DNA of 6,977 nucleotides from Intestinimonas aquisgranensis (GCA_020687605.1 JAJEQY010000124.1:1-6977); one strand, 5' to 3'. Shown: positions 1 to 6,014, numbered from the stretch's first letter. Notes: a model not told the origin generated them from the letters alone. Program-made: numbers and translations.

Positions 1-299
1 TCATAAATGTTTTGAACTTCCGGAGCGTAATGCTCTTTGTCGTTCTCGAATTTCAAGCGCTCATCCTTGCCCAAGATTACCATAAACCCGATGCAGTTTT
101 CTCTGGCATAGAGCGCGCACAGGGTTTTGCCACCCCGGCGGTATTTATACTCATAGGTCCATGCCTTCCCGCCGCTGCCCCACAGGCGCTCCATGTCATA
201 TTTCTCGTCAATCAGGGCGCATAACTGCGTCCAGATCTCATATAAGGGTTTCCCCACTAACATTGTCATCTGCTCCGCGCTTGGCACGATCTCAGGCAC
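1..299 (-). CDS. DUF3788 family protein (partial, 3' end beyond window)
   Basis: Reading leftward from a GTG at 299-297, an open frame of 99 codons runs off the window without a stop. The start is set by an excellent Shine-Dalgarno, AAGGAGG at 308-314, eight bases upstream. The protein begins (M)PEIVPSAEQM and carries a GSGGKAWTYEYKYRRGGKTLCALYA stretch split across residues about 43-66, then IGFMVILGKDER. This pattern of a basic/aromatic strand followed by a hydrophobic strand resembles the DUF3788 family, whose members are about 130-150 residues, so roughly the last third is missing here. The biochemical function of DUF3788 is unknown. The gene starts 18 bp after the stop of the AraC-type regulator gene, and its ribosome binding site nearly abuts that stop, so it is probably cotranscribed with the regulator. 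Family assignment is from recognition of the pattern only. Confidence 0.8.
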   Translation of the reverse strand, partial: MPEIVPSAEQMTMLVGKPLYEIWTQLCALIDEKYDMERLWGSGGKAWTYEYKYRRGGKTLCALYARENCIGFMVILGKDERLKFENDKEHYAPEVQNIY

Positions 300-317
300 A
301 GTAGCCGCCTCCTTGCT

Positions 318-1175
318 TTACTTCTTCTCCACCGGGATCCAGATCTCACAGTAGTAGTCCTGATTCTGGGTTCCACCCTCAAATTTGCTGGCATCGCTGT
401 ACAGCTCCACATTGATGCCCGCAGCGATCTTATAGTCGGGGTTCGTGGGCAGCCACTGGGAGAAGATCTGCTGGTTCAGCCCCTGGAGCGCCTGGGGCAT
501 CCGGCCGGTGCAGGGGAACACCGCCCAGGTGTGGGCCGGGATGGTGCGGGTGGTGAAGCCATCCGGGATCTCCCTAGCGGGATTGTAGTTGTCAGCGATG
601 AGATATTCAAACTCATTTCCGCCCATGCTCTCGTCCAGGTTGATGCCGTACATGCCGCACACCAGCTTGCCGCCGCCTGCGGCGAAGTGCTCCGCCCAGA
701 ACTGGGGAACCTGGGCTACCGCGTCCTCATACTTGAAGGTCTTTGCCCGGCAGAGCACCGTAAATGCCTCTTTTTTCATAATCTTGCAATCCATGTTTTG
801 ACCACCTTCCAATGTCACTTTGATCCGAAGCGGAGCAAAGGAACGGGCCGCGCCTCCGCTTTTTCGCAGTGCGGCAGGTGTGAGGCCATGAAATCGGGTA
901 AAGGCTTTGGTAAAGCTGTCCGGCGAGTCGTAGCCGAATTCCAGCGCGATGTCGATGATCTTCCGGTCCGTTGTGAGGACCTCCAGCCCGGCGGCGGAGA
1001 GCCGGCGCTGGCGGATGTAGTCGCCCACCGTCATGCCGCACAGCATGGCAAAGCCCTTCTGAAAGTAGAAGGGGGACAGTGCCGCCTGCTGCGCGATCTC
1101 CCGGATGGCCAGTTCCTCCCGGATATGTTCCTCGATATACTGGATCGCTTGATGAATGCTTGTTACCCAATCCAT
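318..1175 (-). CDS. AraC family transcriptional regulator with C-terminal GyrI-like effector-binding domain
   Basis: This 285-residue protein has two clear modules. Residues about 5-106 form an AraC/XylS DNA-binding domain with two helix-turn-helix units: about 21-42 (ELAIREIAQQAALSPFYFQK) and about 72-94. The second is followed by the signature FTKAFTRFHGLTPAALR. Residues 128-285 match the AraC effector-binding (GyrI/SOUL-like, Cass2-related) domain, which in relatives binds cationic or hydrophobic ligands. The layout is that of Rob/BltR-style multidrug-responsive activators. The ATG at 1175 has AGAAGGA about 11 bases upstream, a slightly long spacing. An alternative ATG at 1182 is in another frame and gives no recognisable protein. 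The downstream DUF3788 gene follows by 18 bp and is the most likely target or partner. An internal ribosome-binding-site/ATG pair lies exactly at the domain junction (see separate entry). The ligand cannot be deduced. Confidence 0.93.
   Translation of the reverse strand: MDWVTSIHQAIQYIEEHIREELAIREIAQQAALSPFYFQKGFAMLCGMTVGDYIRQRRLSAAGLEVLTTDRKIIDIALEFGYDSPDSFTKAFTRFHGLTPAALRKSGGAARSFAPLRIKVTLEGGQNMDCKIMKKEAFTVLCRAKTFKYEDAVAQVPQFWAEHFAAGGGKLVCGMYGINLDESMGGNEFEYLIADNYNPAREIPDGFTTRTIPAHTWAVFPCTGRMPQALQGLNQQIFSQWLPTNPDYKIAAGINVELYSDASKFEGGTQNQDYYCEIWIPVEKK
795..810 (-). promoter_or_regulatory. Internal Shine-Dalgarno before the GyrI-like domain of the AraC regulator
   Basis: On the minus strand GGAAGGTGG occupies 802-810 and is followed after seven bases by an in-frame ATG at 794-792 (codon 128 of the AraC regulator, start of MDCKIMKKEAF). 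Match and spacing are as good as those of the genuine gene starts nearby. Initiation here would give a 158-residue stand-alone GyrI-like domain ending at 318. The bases also encode the linker residues EGGQN, so coincidence is possible. Confidence 0.4.
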
Positions 1176-1300
1176 TGGTCACACCGTCCTTCTGGATTCA
1201 GCATATCGGAAAGCAACAGACTCTGCCCGATTTTCCGTGCTCATATTTGTCCGGTGGTACTGCTCTTTCTGTTCAGTGGTATACGCTCCCGAAACATGTT

Positions 1301-1810
1301 CTATGCTCTTTTCCGTGTCAGAAAAACGCCTACCAATGCCGCAATCAGGGCAAAGGGGGCCAGACGGACAAAGCCCCACTCAAAGGCGTGGATGGCCACC
1401 CCCATGACGGCGGTCTCCGGGGCGCTGTAATCCCAGCCCAGGTAGGGGCTGTTCACCACGGCCAGGACTGCGGCCACGGCCAGAATACCCACGCACACTG
1501 CAATGAACAGCCAGTGGAGGGCTGAGCGCCGCATGGCCTTTCTCCGGGCAAACTGCAGGTTGATAATCTCTAACTTTTCGGAGAGCGCTTTGACCGCATC
1601 TGCCTCCGATTCCACCACATTCTCTCCAAGCAGCGTGCTTACAGGTGCTTCCGGGGCTTCCGACAGGGCGATCAGCAGATCGGAATCCGGGACGGACAAC
1701 CCCTGCTCCCATTTTGAGATGGTCTGACGCACCACATTCAGCTTGTCGGCAAGGTCCTGCTGGGAAAGACCCTTGGATTTCCGGATGGCTTTGATGTTTT
1801 CATTGAGCAT
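1301..1810 (-). CDS. XRE family helix-turn-helix regulator with C-terminal membrane segments
   Basis: This 169-residue protein starts with a Cro/CI-type helix-turn-helix at about residues 5-60; the core is SQQDLADKLNVVRQTISKWE, followed by QGLSVPD. This is the widespread Firmicute form of the fold. After a charged linker (about 62-95) come a strong hydrophobic segment at about 98-119 (LHWLFIAVCVGILAVAAVLAVV) and another at about 147-164 (FVRLAPFALIAALVGVFL), ending in a basic tail TRKRA. It therefore appears to be a membrane-anchored DNA-binding protein, a known Firmicute architecture whose signal is usually unknown. The start has AAAGGAG nine bases upstream. It lies 73 bp after the SRPBCC gene and 125 bp before the AraC gene, so it may head its own transcript (see promoter entry). 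Confidence 0.9.
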   Translation of the reverse strand: MLNENIKAIRKSKGLSQQDLADKLNVVRQTISKWEQGLSVPDSDLLIALSEAPEAPVSTLLGENVVESEADAVKALSEKLEIINLQFARRKAMRRSALHWLFIAVCVGILAVAAVLAVVNSPYLGWDYSAPETAVMGVAIHAFEWGFVRLAPFALIAALVGVFLTRKRA

Positions 1811-1834
1811 AGTGGCTCACTCCTTTCGCTCCCC

Positions 1835-1863
1835 ATTGTAGAGAACGCGGCCCGTTGCCGCAA
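1835..1863 (-). promoter_or_regulatory. Predicted promoter of the XRE regulator with overlapping dyad
   Basis: On the minus strand, TTGCGG (1858-1863) and TACAAT (1835-1840) are separated by exactly 17 bases. This places a transcription start near 1827, just ahead of the ribosome binding site of the XRE gene. The -10 is good (5/6) and the -35 is weak (TTG only). A perfect 6-bp inverted repeat, CGTTGC/GCAACG with a 5-base spacer (1853-1869), overlaps the -35 and could be an autoregulatory operator. There is no T-run on either side, so it is unlikely to be a terminator. Confidence 0.4.
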
Positions 1864-1883
1864 GCAACGCAGAGTAACACGGC

Positions 1884-2279
1884 TCATTTCAGCAGTTCCT
1901 TCCGCAAACCGTCCAGATACAGCCGCTGCTGCCGCTTCAGATAGCTGGGGACGAAGGGGCGCATCCACCAGTGCTTGGCGTTGACGATCTCAGTGCAGTG
2001 AAGCCGGGTACCGTTCTCCGCTGTCTCAAAGATGCCCTCCCGGGAGCCGGACATGTTGCCATTTTCCATGGTAAAGGCCCAGCGCCGGAAGGGCTCGCAG
2101 GCCGTAACAGTGAAGTTCGTGGTATAGCCGCTTTTGGCATACTCAACAAAGTGGGCCTCGTCCAGCACCTCCACCCGTTTGAGATCGCTGCGCCATGCGG
2201 TATGGGAAAGGTCGGTCACCACCTGCCACACCCGCTTCACTGGGCAGGGGAAATACTCTGTCACCCTGGAAGTTGCCAT
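1884..2279 (-). CDS. SRPBCC family (START/polyketide-cyclase-like) protein
   Basis: This is a 131-residue protein with the hallmarks of the SRPBCC helix-grip fold. It has an N-terminal strand and helix, VTEYFPCPVKRVWQVVTDLSH (split at about residues 6-26), followed by W29 and a DLKRVEVLDEAHFVEY strand. There are repeated strands at 53-72 and 77-100 (FTVTACEPFRRWAFTMENG, GTRLHCTEIVNA), then a long C-terminal helix, about 113-131. The fold forms a deep hydrophobic ligand pocket. Members include Aha1-like, cyclase-like and lipid-binding proteins, and no catalytic residue can be assigned here. The frame is open far upstream, but the ATG at 2279 is chosen because AAGGGAG sits seven bases before it and because homology-like sequence begins there; the upstream part overlaps the GNAT-SnoaL gene in another frame. 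It starts 13 bp after the stop of the GNAT-SnoaL gene, so it belongs to that operon. Confidence 0.87.
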   Translation of the reverse strand: MATSRVTEYFPCPVKRVWQVVTDLSHTAWRSDLKRVEVLDEAHFVEYAKSGYTTNFTVTACEPFRRWAFTMENGNMSGSREGIFETAENGTRLHCTEIVNAKHWWMRPFVPSYLKRQQRLYLDGLRKELLK

Positions 2280-2292
2280 ACCAATGCTCCCT

Positions 2293-3222
2293 TCAAAACC
2301 ACAATGCCTGCTCCTCCCGGAATACCGGGGTGTTCCCCTGAGCGTAGGGATCGTAGCGGTTTTCGTTGCAGCCGAATTCCTGCAAAAAGCAGATCTGGCC
2401 CGCCTCGTTCCAACGGATGAGGGAAAGGCCGTCAAAACTCTGGACGGTGCCGTCCGCCATGACACACCGGAAAGCCCACTCCACCACGGTCTGATCTCCC
2501 TTGTGGAAATACTGCCGGATGTTCCAGCCCTCTACGGTGCCCCGGCTATTCCACTCATCAAACCACAGCTTGATCTTTCCGCTGCCGTGGTACTCCGGCC
2601 CCCAGCTCTCGATATAGACGGCATCCGGGGCGAAGAGCTCCTCGATGCCCGTGTCCTGCTTGTCCAGCCACATGGAAAACCACTGCCGGATCTTACTTTC
2701 CCTCTGTTTCTCTGCTTCCATATTCATATTCTCCTGTTGTCCCCTTTGAGTGCTGTCCCAAAGCATCAAATACTCCGTTCCCCTTTCCGCCACGATGCGG
2801 AATCCCGTCCCCTGGTAGAGGCGCAGGGCCGGATTTTCTTTCTGCACGGAGAGGGATGCCCGCAAATATCCATGCTCCTGGAGCAGAAGTAGAAGGTCAT
2901 TCAATAGCCGTGTCCCGATGCCCAGCCCGCGATACTCCGGCAGTAACGAGATGGCCAGAGAGGGGGTGTCGTTGTCGATATATCCGTAGTCCGCCATGAT
3001 GCGGCACCACGCCGCACCCACCACTTTTCCCGCCGCCTCGGCTACTATGCAGTGGTCGCCGGGCCGTGTGCCAAAGTCCGCAATATAGACCTGCAGCTCC
3101 GGCAGATCCACTACCGACCGGGGCGGCGGATCCACGCCCACCGGGAGATAGATGGCCTGATAGAGAAATTCCCGCAAAAGGCTGTATTCTTTCGGGCGTA
3201 TTTTACGAATGATTGTGTTCAT
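2293..3222 (-). CDS. GNAT acetyltransferase fused to a SnoaL/NTF2-like domain
   Basis: This is a 309-residue two-domain protein. Residues about 3-155 are a GNAT acetyltransferase: SLAISLLPEYRGLGIGTRLL (89-108) contains the acetyl-CoA pyrophosphate loop RGLGIG, followed by LSVQKENPALRLYQGTGFRIV typical of motif B. Residues about 168-309 are an NTF2/SnoaL-like domain (RQWFSMWLDKQDTGIEELFA, then DAVYIESWGPEYHGSGKIKLWF in two strands, ending ALWF). To my recollection both occur elsewhere as separate proteins of about 155 and 140 residues, which makes the fusion unusual. The ATG at 3222 is preferred over an ATG 22 codons upstream because GAGGAAAG directly precedes it and the extra codons overlap the GyrI-like gene. 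It starts 8 bp after that gene's stop. Substrate unknown. The second domain may also be translated alone (see internal ribosome binding site). Confidence 0.88.
   Translation of the reverse strand: MNTIIRKIRPKEYSLLREFLYQAIYLPVGVDPPPRSVVDLPELQVYIADFGTRPGDHCIVAEAAGKVVGAAWCRIMADYGYIDNDTPSLAISLLPEYRGLGIGTRLLNDLLLLLQEHGYLRASLSVQKENPALRLYQGTGFRIVAERGTEYLMLWDSTQRGQQENMNMEAEKQRESKIRQWFSMWLDKQDTGIEELFAPDAVYIESWGPEYHGSGKIKLWFDEWNSRGTVEGWNIRQYFHKGDQTVVEWAFRCVMADGTVQSFDGLSLIRWNEAGQICFLQEFGCNENRYDPYAQGNTPVFREEQALWF
2722..2735 (-). promoter_or_regulatory. Internal Shine-Dalgarno at the GNAT/SnoaL junction
   Basis: AGGAG at 2731-2735 (minus strand) is followed after nine bases by an in-frame ATG at 2721-2719, codon 168 of the fusion. 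A second ATG at 2727-2725 lies only three bases from the AGGAG. Starting at 2721 gives a 142-residue protein (MEAEKQRESKIRQWF...) of the size expected for a complete stand-alone SnoaL-like protein. This looks like the original start of a separate gene retained after fusion. Confidence 0.5.
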
Positions 3223-3230
3223 CTCTTTCC

Positions 3231-3866
3231 TCACTCTGCCCGTATGATGGGCTGCCGGATGACGGTTTTCAATTTTTCCGGCTTGCACCGCCGCACATCA
3301 CTTAGATAGATCTCGTGGTGAAACCGGCCTTGGCTGAAATCCAGCCCATAGCCCTGTCCCGTGGCGTATTCCTCCATGGCGGCCACGGTGGCGGGCTCGT
3401 CGTCGTAGGGGCCCAGGTGCATACACTGGACGCACAGGCCCTCCTCCCAGGAGAAGAACTCTACCTTGGAGAAATCCCGCTGCTTTTTCTCCGCAGCCTC
3501 CCGGATGGCCCAATCAAAGACCTCTTCCGTCACAAATTCCGGCAGGCGGATGAGGGAGATCCATTGAAAGTCCTTCTTGCGGGAGTAGTCCACGCCGTGA
3601 ATGCCCTCCTGCCACCAAAGCCCCTCCAGAGGCGGCACCACATAGTCAAAATAGCCCTCCAGCTTGTGCTTACCCAGTTTGCTCATTTTGATGGTATAGG
3701 GCACAGCGTAAAGCAGCTCCAGGGCCTGCTTGTAAGTGCCGCCCTCCTCATTGGGGTCGCCTTGGCCATGCACCGCCAGAAAGTTCATAGCAGGCACCGT
3801 GACGATGCCCGGCGTCCTGGGTGGCAGGTAGAACTCTTTGTACTCTTTCTTATAGTCAAAGGCCAT
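3231..3866 (-). CDS. GyrI-like small-molecule-binding domain protein
   Basis: This 211-residue protein resembles the stand-alone GyrI-like family common in Clostridia. It starts MAFDYKKEYKEFY, then has VPAMNFLAVHGQGDPNEEGG (25-44), ALELLYAVPYTIKM, a DYVVPPLEGLWWQ block (about 74-86), and a second half with FSWEEGLCVQCMHLGPYDDEPATV. The two similar halves form the GyrI/SOUL ligand cup. Relatives bind small molecules or, in E. coli GyrI, inhibit gyrase; the ligand here is unknown. Two starts compete. The ATG at 3866 lies eight bases from GGAGG (3875-3879) and matches the usual family N-terminus. The ATG at 3872 forms an ATGA overlap with the TfoX gene stop but is only two bases from GGAGG. The first is preferred. 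Its stop is 8 bp before the GNAT-SnoaL gene, in a tight operon. Confidence 0.88.
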   Translation of the reverse strand: MAFDYKKEYKEFYLPPRTPGIVTVPAMNFLAVHGQGDPNEEGGTYKQALELLYAVPYTIKMSKLGKHKLEGYFDYVVPPLEGLWWQEGIHGVDYSRKKDFQWISLIRLPEFVTEEVFDWAIREAAEKKQRDFSKVEFFSWEEGLCVQCMHLGPYDDEPATVAAMEEYATGQGYGLDFSQGRFHHEIYLSDVRRCKPEKLKTVIRQPIIRAE

Positions 3867-3868
3867 AG

Positions 3869-4189
3869 TCATTTCCTCCGTTTTTTCGGTTGATCCTGCA
3901 GTGCCAGACAGGTGAGGCGGGTGAGGGCGGTCATGGTGTCCCGGGCGTCCACATCCTCCACCCAGATGTAGTCCCCGGCCCCCTCATAGGGCGGAGCCTT
4001 GGGCAGATGGTGAAAGGCCGCCTCCCCTGCCGGGGTGATTTTGACAAAAAGTTGGTCGTCACAGATGACGGCGAAGAACACGCCGTCGCAGAATAGCCCG
4101 TACTCACCGAACATCTTCCGGCTGCGGACGGTCCCGGCCTCCCGCAGCTGCTCGGCCACATAGTCCACAAAGTCCTTATGAGAGGCCAT
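3869..4189 (-). CDS. TfoX/Sxy N-terminal domain protein
   Basis: This 106-residue protein consists of the TfoX N-terminal domain alone. After an amphipathic helix (KDFVDYVAEQLREAG) comes the diagnostic RKMFGEYGLFCDGVFFAVI (about residues 24-42). DDQLFVKITPAGEAAF and PPYEGAGDYIWVEDVD follow, and the protein ends in a basic tail QPKKRRK. Full-length Sxy/TfoX competence regulators of Proteobacteria have an additional C-terminal domain. Single-domain Firmicute members like this one have no known link to competence and their role is undefined. The ATG at 4189 has AGGAGG seven bases upstream and lies one base after the stop of the WYL regulator. The stop overlaps the upstream candidate start of the GyrI-like gene (ATGA), so translational coupling is likely. 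Confidence 0.9.
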   Translation of the reverse strand: MASHKDFVDYVAEQLREAGTVRSRKMFGEYGLFCDGVFFAVICDDQLFVKITPAGEAAFHHLPKAPPYEGAGDYIWVEDVDARDTMTALTRLTCLALQDQPKKRRK

Positions 4190-4190
4190 A

Positions 4191-5100
4191 TCAATTCCTC
4201 CTGTAACGATGCGCCAGCGCTTTTGTCAACGCATCAAGCTGCTCCCGCAGCTCCTCCGGCCCTAGCAACTCCGCATTGTCCCCGAAGGTGAGCACCCAAC
4301 TGAGCACGCTGTCAGCGTCGGGAAATCCTCCGATGAAGCGAAGCCTACCGTCCGGCTCCACAGTAAAGCGATCTGCCCCGTACTCCTCCACTAGCCGCCA
4401 GCGGCAGGACGGGTCAAAGAGAACCGTGACCTGATACTTGGCCGGAAAGATGCGCTCCGTCTCCAAGTCGGGCAGGGGCGCGGACCTGGGCTCAAAGGGT
4501 TCTCCGGTGGTGAGTTCCGTCGTGCGGTTTAACTTGAACATGCGGAAATCCTCACGCATTCGGCACCAACCCCAATGCATACCAGGTGGACCAGTGGAAC
4601 ACCAGGTAGAAGGGCTCCACGGTGCGCACCGATTCCCCTTTGGGGGAGAAGTAGGCGAAACGGATGGTGCGGTGCTGCTCGATGGCACCTTGGATCAGTT
4701 CGACTTTGGGTGGCAGGCTGGTCTTGTACCAGGAGGAGAGGTCGATGAGCATATGGGCACCTCCGGGTACCAGGCCGCCTGCTCCGGTGGACAGCTTTTC
4801 CATCAGCTGGGCGTAGCGCCGGGTGCCACTGACGCTGTCCAGGCTCCTGAGACCAGCCAGAATGGCCTGCATCTCCGGAGCGGTGAGCACCGTCCGATCC
4901 ACCCGGTATCCCTCCATAATGGAGACGCCGCCGCCTGCACTCTGGGCGGTGGCAATGGGGATGCCCGCCCGACACAGGGACTCAATGTCCCGTTGGATGG
5001 TCCGCCGGGAAACTTCGAACTGCTCCGCCAGCTCCGGCGCGGTGACCTTCTCCTGTTGAAGCAAAATGGACAGGATGCCGATGAGCCGCTCCATCTTCAT
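4191..5100 (-). pseudogene. YafY-type HTH/WYL-domain transcriptional regulator, frameshifted
   Basis: Two minus-strand frames together encode a normal WYL regulator of about 302 residues. The first part (5100 to a TGA near 4552) has an HTH_11-type winged helix (residues about 1-55: RLIGILSILLQQEKVTAPEL, then VSRRTIQRDIESLCRAG), the YafY-typical AGGGVSIMEGYRVD, and the start of the WYL domain, up to FHWSTWYALG. The continuation, WCRMREDFRMFKLNRTTEL through the C-terminal effector-like region to HRYRRN, is in the next frame, ending with TGA at 4191. Removing one G from the four-G run at 4570-4573 restores one frame. The ATG at 5100 is preferred over a GTG at 5109 because AAAGGCGGTG, one mismatch from a perfect site, is well spaced. 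Family members bind operators near their own genes and sense ligands through WYL. It leads the five-gene operon. It may be a true pseudogene, a sequencing error or, less likely, programmed frameshifting. Confidence 0.88.
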
Positions 5101-5131
5101 GGGGTACACCGCCTTTCACATTTCTGTCTGC

Positions 5132-5137
5132 ATTATA
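5132..5137 (-). promoter_or_regulatory. Extended -10 promoter of the leftward operon
   Basis: The minus strand reads TGCTATAAT, a perfect TATAAT (5132-5137) with the extended TGn. It lies about 31 bases upstream of the regulator ATG at 5100 and predicts a start near 5125. No good -35 exists at 17 bases (ATATAG), which fits an extended -10 promoter or one that needs an activator. A half-conserved dyad at 5150-5163 covers the -35 position. Confidence 0.6.
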
Positions 5138-5149
5138 GCATAGGAACAC

Positions 5150-5163
5150 GACAACTATATGTC
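5150..5163. promoter_or_regulatory. Candidate operator dyad GACA-N6-TGTC
   Basis: GACAACTATATGTC is an imperfect palindrome (10 of 14 positions symmetric, perfect 4-bp ends). It overlaps the -35 position of the leftward promoter and lies about 45 bp upstream of the rightward -35. WYL regulators commonly act at short dyads near their own gene, so this is a plausible target of the adjacent regulator. That link is inference from position only. Confidence 0.35.
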
Positions 5164-5206
5164 ATGTTTATCTTGAGAGGAAAACTTTTGCCGGTGGGAT
5201 CTGGGA

Positions 5207-5235
5207 TTGTCTTGCCGTGGAGGGCATGGTATCAT
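5207..5235 (+). promoter_or_regulatory. Promoter of the rightward acetyltransferase operon
   Basis: TTGTCT (5207-5212, 4/6 to the sigma-A -35) and TATCAT (5230-5235, 5/6 to the -10) are separated by exactly 17 bases. The -10 carries an extended TGG. The predicted start is near 5242, ten bases before the ribosome binding site of the YoaP-like gene. Confidence 0.6.
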
Positions 5236-5264
5236 GGAGGCAGATTTTCTGGGAGGTAGCGGAC

Positions 5265-6014
5265 ATGGAGAATCAGTTTCTCAATCTGACGGAAGAAAAT
5301 CTGGATCGGGAGCATCTGTGCTGCATCATCCGCAGCAAGAAGCCTCACCCCGGTGTGGAGGCCAAGCGAGCGTGGCTTCGGGAGCGGCTCCAGGAAGGTC
5401 ATGTGTTCCGTAAGCTGGACGCCAAGGGTGTGGTGTTCATCGAGTACGCTCCACTGGAGACTGCCTGGGTACCGGTAGAGGGTGATAACTACCTCCATAT
5501 CTACTGCCTATGGGTCAGCGGAGAGTTCAAGGGCAAGGGCTACGGCAGGCAGCTGATGGAGTACTGCCTGGCTGACGCCAGGGCCAAGGGAAAGTCCGGC
5601 GTGTGTATGCTGGGAGCGGAAAAGCAAAAAGCCTGGCTCTCAGACCAGGCCTTCGCAGAAAAGTATGGATTTGAAACGGTAGATACTACCTCGGACGGCT
5701 ATCGGCTACTGGCCCTCTCCTTCGACGGTACGAAGCCCCGCTTCCGGGAGAACGCCAAACGGCAGGCGATTGAACCTGAGGAGTTGACCATCTATTACAG
5801 TTCCCAGTGTCCCTACATTCATCAGAGTGTGGAGTTGGTGCACAAAACCTGTGAAGAACTGGAGACACCCTACACCCTCGTTTCGGTGGACACTCTGGAG
5901 AAGGCCAAGTCCTTGCCCTGCGTGTTCAACAACTGGGCGGTATTCTATCGGGGAAAGTTAGTGACAGTAAATCTGCTGGACGCAGCCGCGCTGAAGCGGC
6001 TTCTGAAAAAATAA
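5265..6014 (+). CDS. YoaP-like GNAT acetyltransferase with C-terminal thioredoxin-like domain
   Basis: The 249-residue protein has an N-terminal GNAT domain, about residues 5-152. Strand IYCLWVSGEFKGKGYGRQLM (79-98) contains the acetyl-CoA loop KGKGYG, and the domain ends near EKYGFETVDTTSDGYRLLAL. A C-terminal YoaP-type domain (about 174-249) starts with a strand and a glutaredoxin-like turn, LTIYYSSQCPYIHQSVELVH, with a single cysteine in CPYI (C182), and closes with LPCVFNNWAVFYRGKLVTVNLL. Length and architecture resemble Bacillus subtilis YoaP, whose substrate is, to my knowledge, undetermined. The ATG at 5265 is chosen because GGGAGG lies eight bases upstream and the protein pattern begins there. 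An in-frame ATG at 5217 has no supporting site and falls between the predicted -35 and -10. It is followed after 9 bp by a second GNAT gene. Confidence 0.9.
   Translation: MENQFLNLTEENLDREHLCCIIRSKKPHPGVEAKRAWLRERLQEGHVFRKLDAKGVVFIEYAPLETAWVPVEGDNYLHIYCLWVSGEFKGKGYGRQLMEYCLADARAKGKSGVCMLGAEKQKAWLSDQAFAEKYGFETVDTTSDGYRLLALSFDGTKPRFRENAKRQAIEPEELTIYYSSQCPYIHQSVELVHKTCEELETPYTLVSVDTLEKAKSLPCVFNNWAVFYRGKLVTVNLLDAAALKRLLKK

Noticed and set aside
727..1182. 151-codon minus-strand frame starting at 1182
   Set aside because: It is an out-of-frame shadow of the AraC regulator with no recognisable protein pattern.
531..1430. 299-codon plus-strand open frame
   Set aside because: It lies antisense to the AraC and XRE genes, has no ribosome binding site or recognisable domain, and its composition (rich in R, G, H, P) is that of a shadow of a GC-rich gene.
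1853..1869. Hairpin as terminator of the SRPBCC-ended transcript
   Set aside because: The stem is only six base pairs and no T-run follows on the minus strand.
1884..2465. Longer form of the SRPBCC gene starting at 2465
   Set aside because: The extra 62 residues are basic, low-complexity sequence overlapping the GNAT-SnoaL gene in another frame; the ATG at 2279 has a proper ribosome binding site.
2134..2892. 252-codon plus-strand open frame
   Set aside because: It is antisense to the SRPBCC and GNAT-SnoaL genes, which have strong domain and start-site evidence.
3869..4189. Competence regulator TfoX/Sxy
   Set aside because: Only the N-terminal domain is present, and single-domain Firmicute members have no established competence role.
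4552..4580. Programmed +1 frameshifting as the preferred explanation for the WYL regulator
   Set aside because: The in-frame stop is several codons past the GGGG run and I see no stimulatory structure or internal Shine-Dalgarno; a simple indel or base-calling error is more economical.
4438..5259. 273-codon plus-strand open frame
   Set aside because: It is antisense to the WYL regulator, runs through both promoters of the divergent region and has no domain or Shine-Dalgarno.
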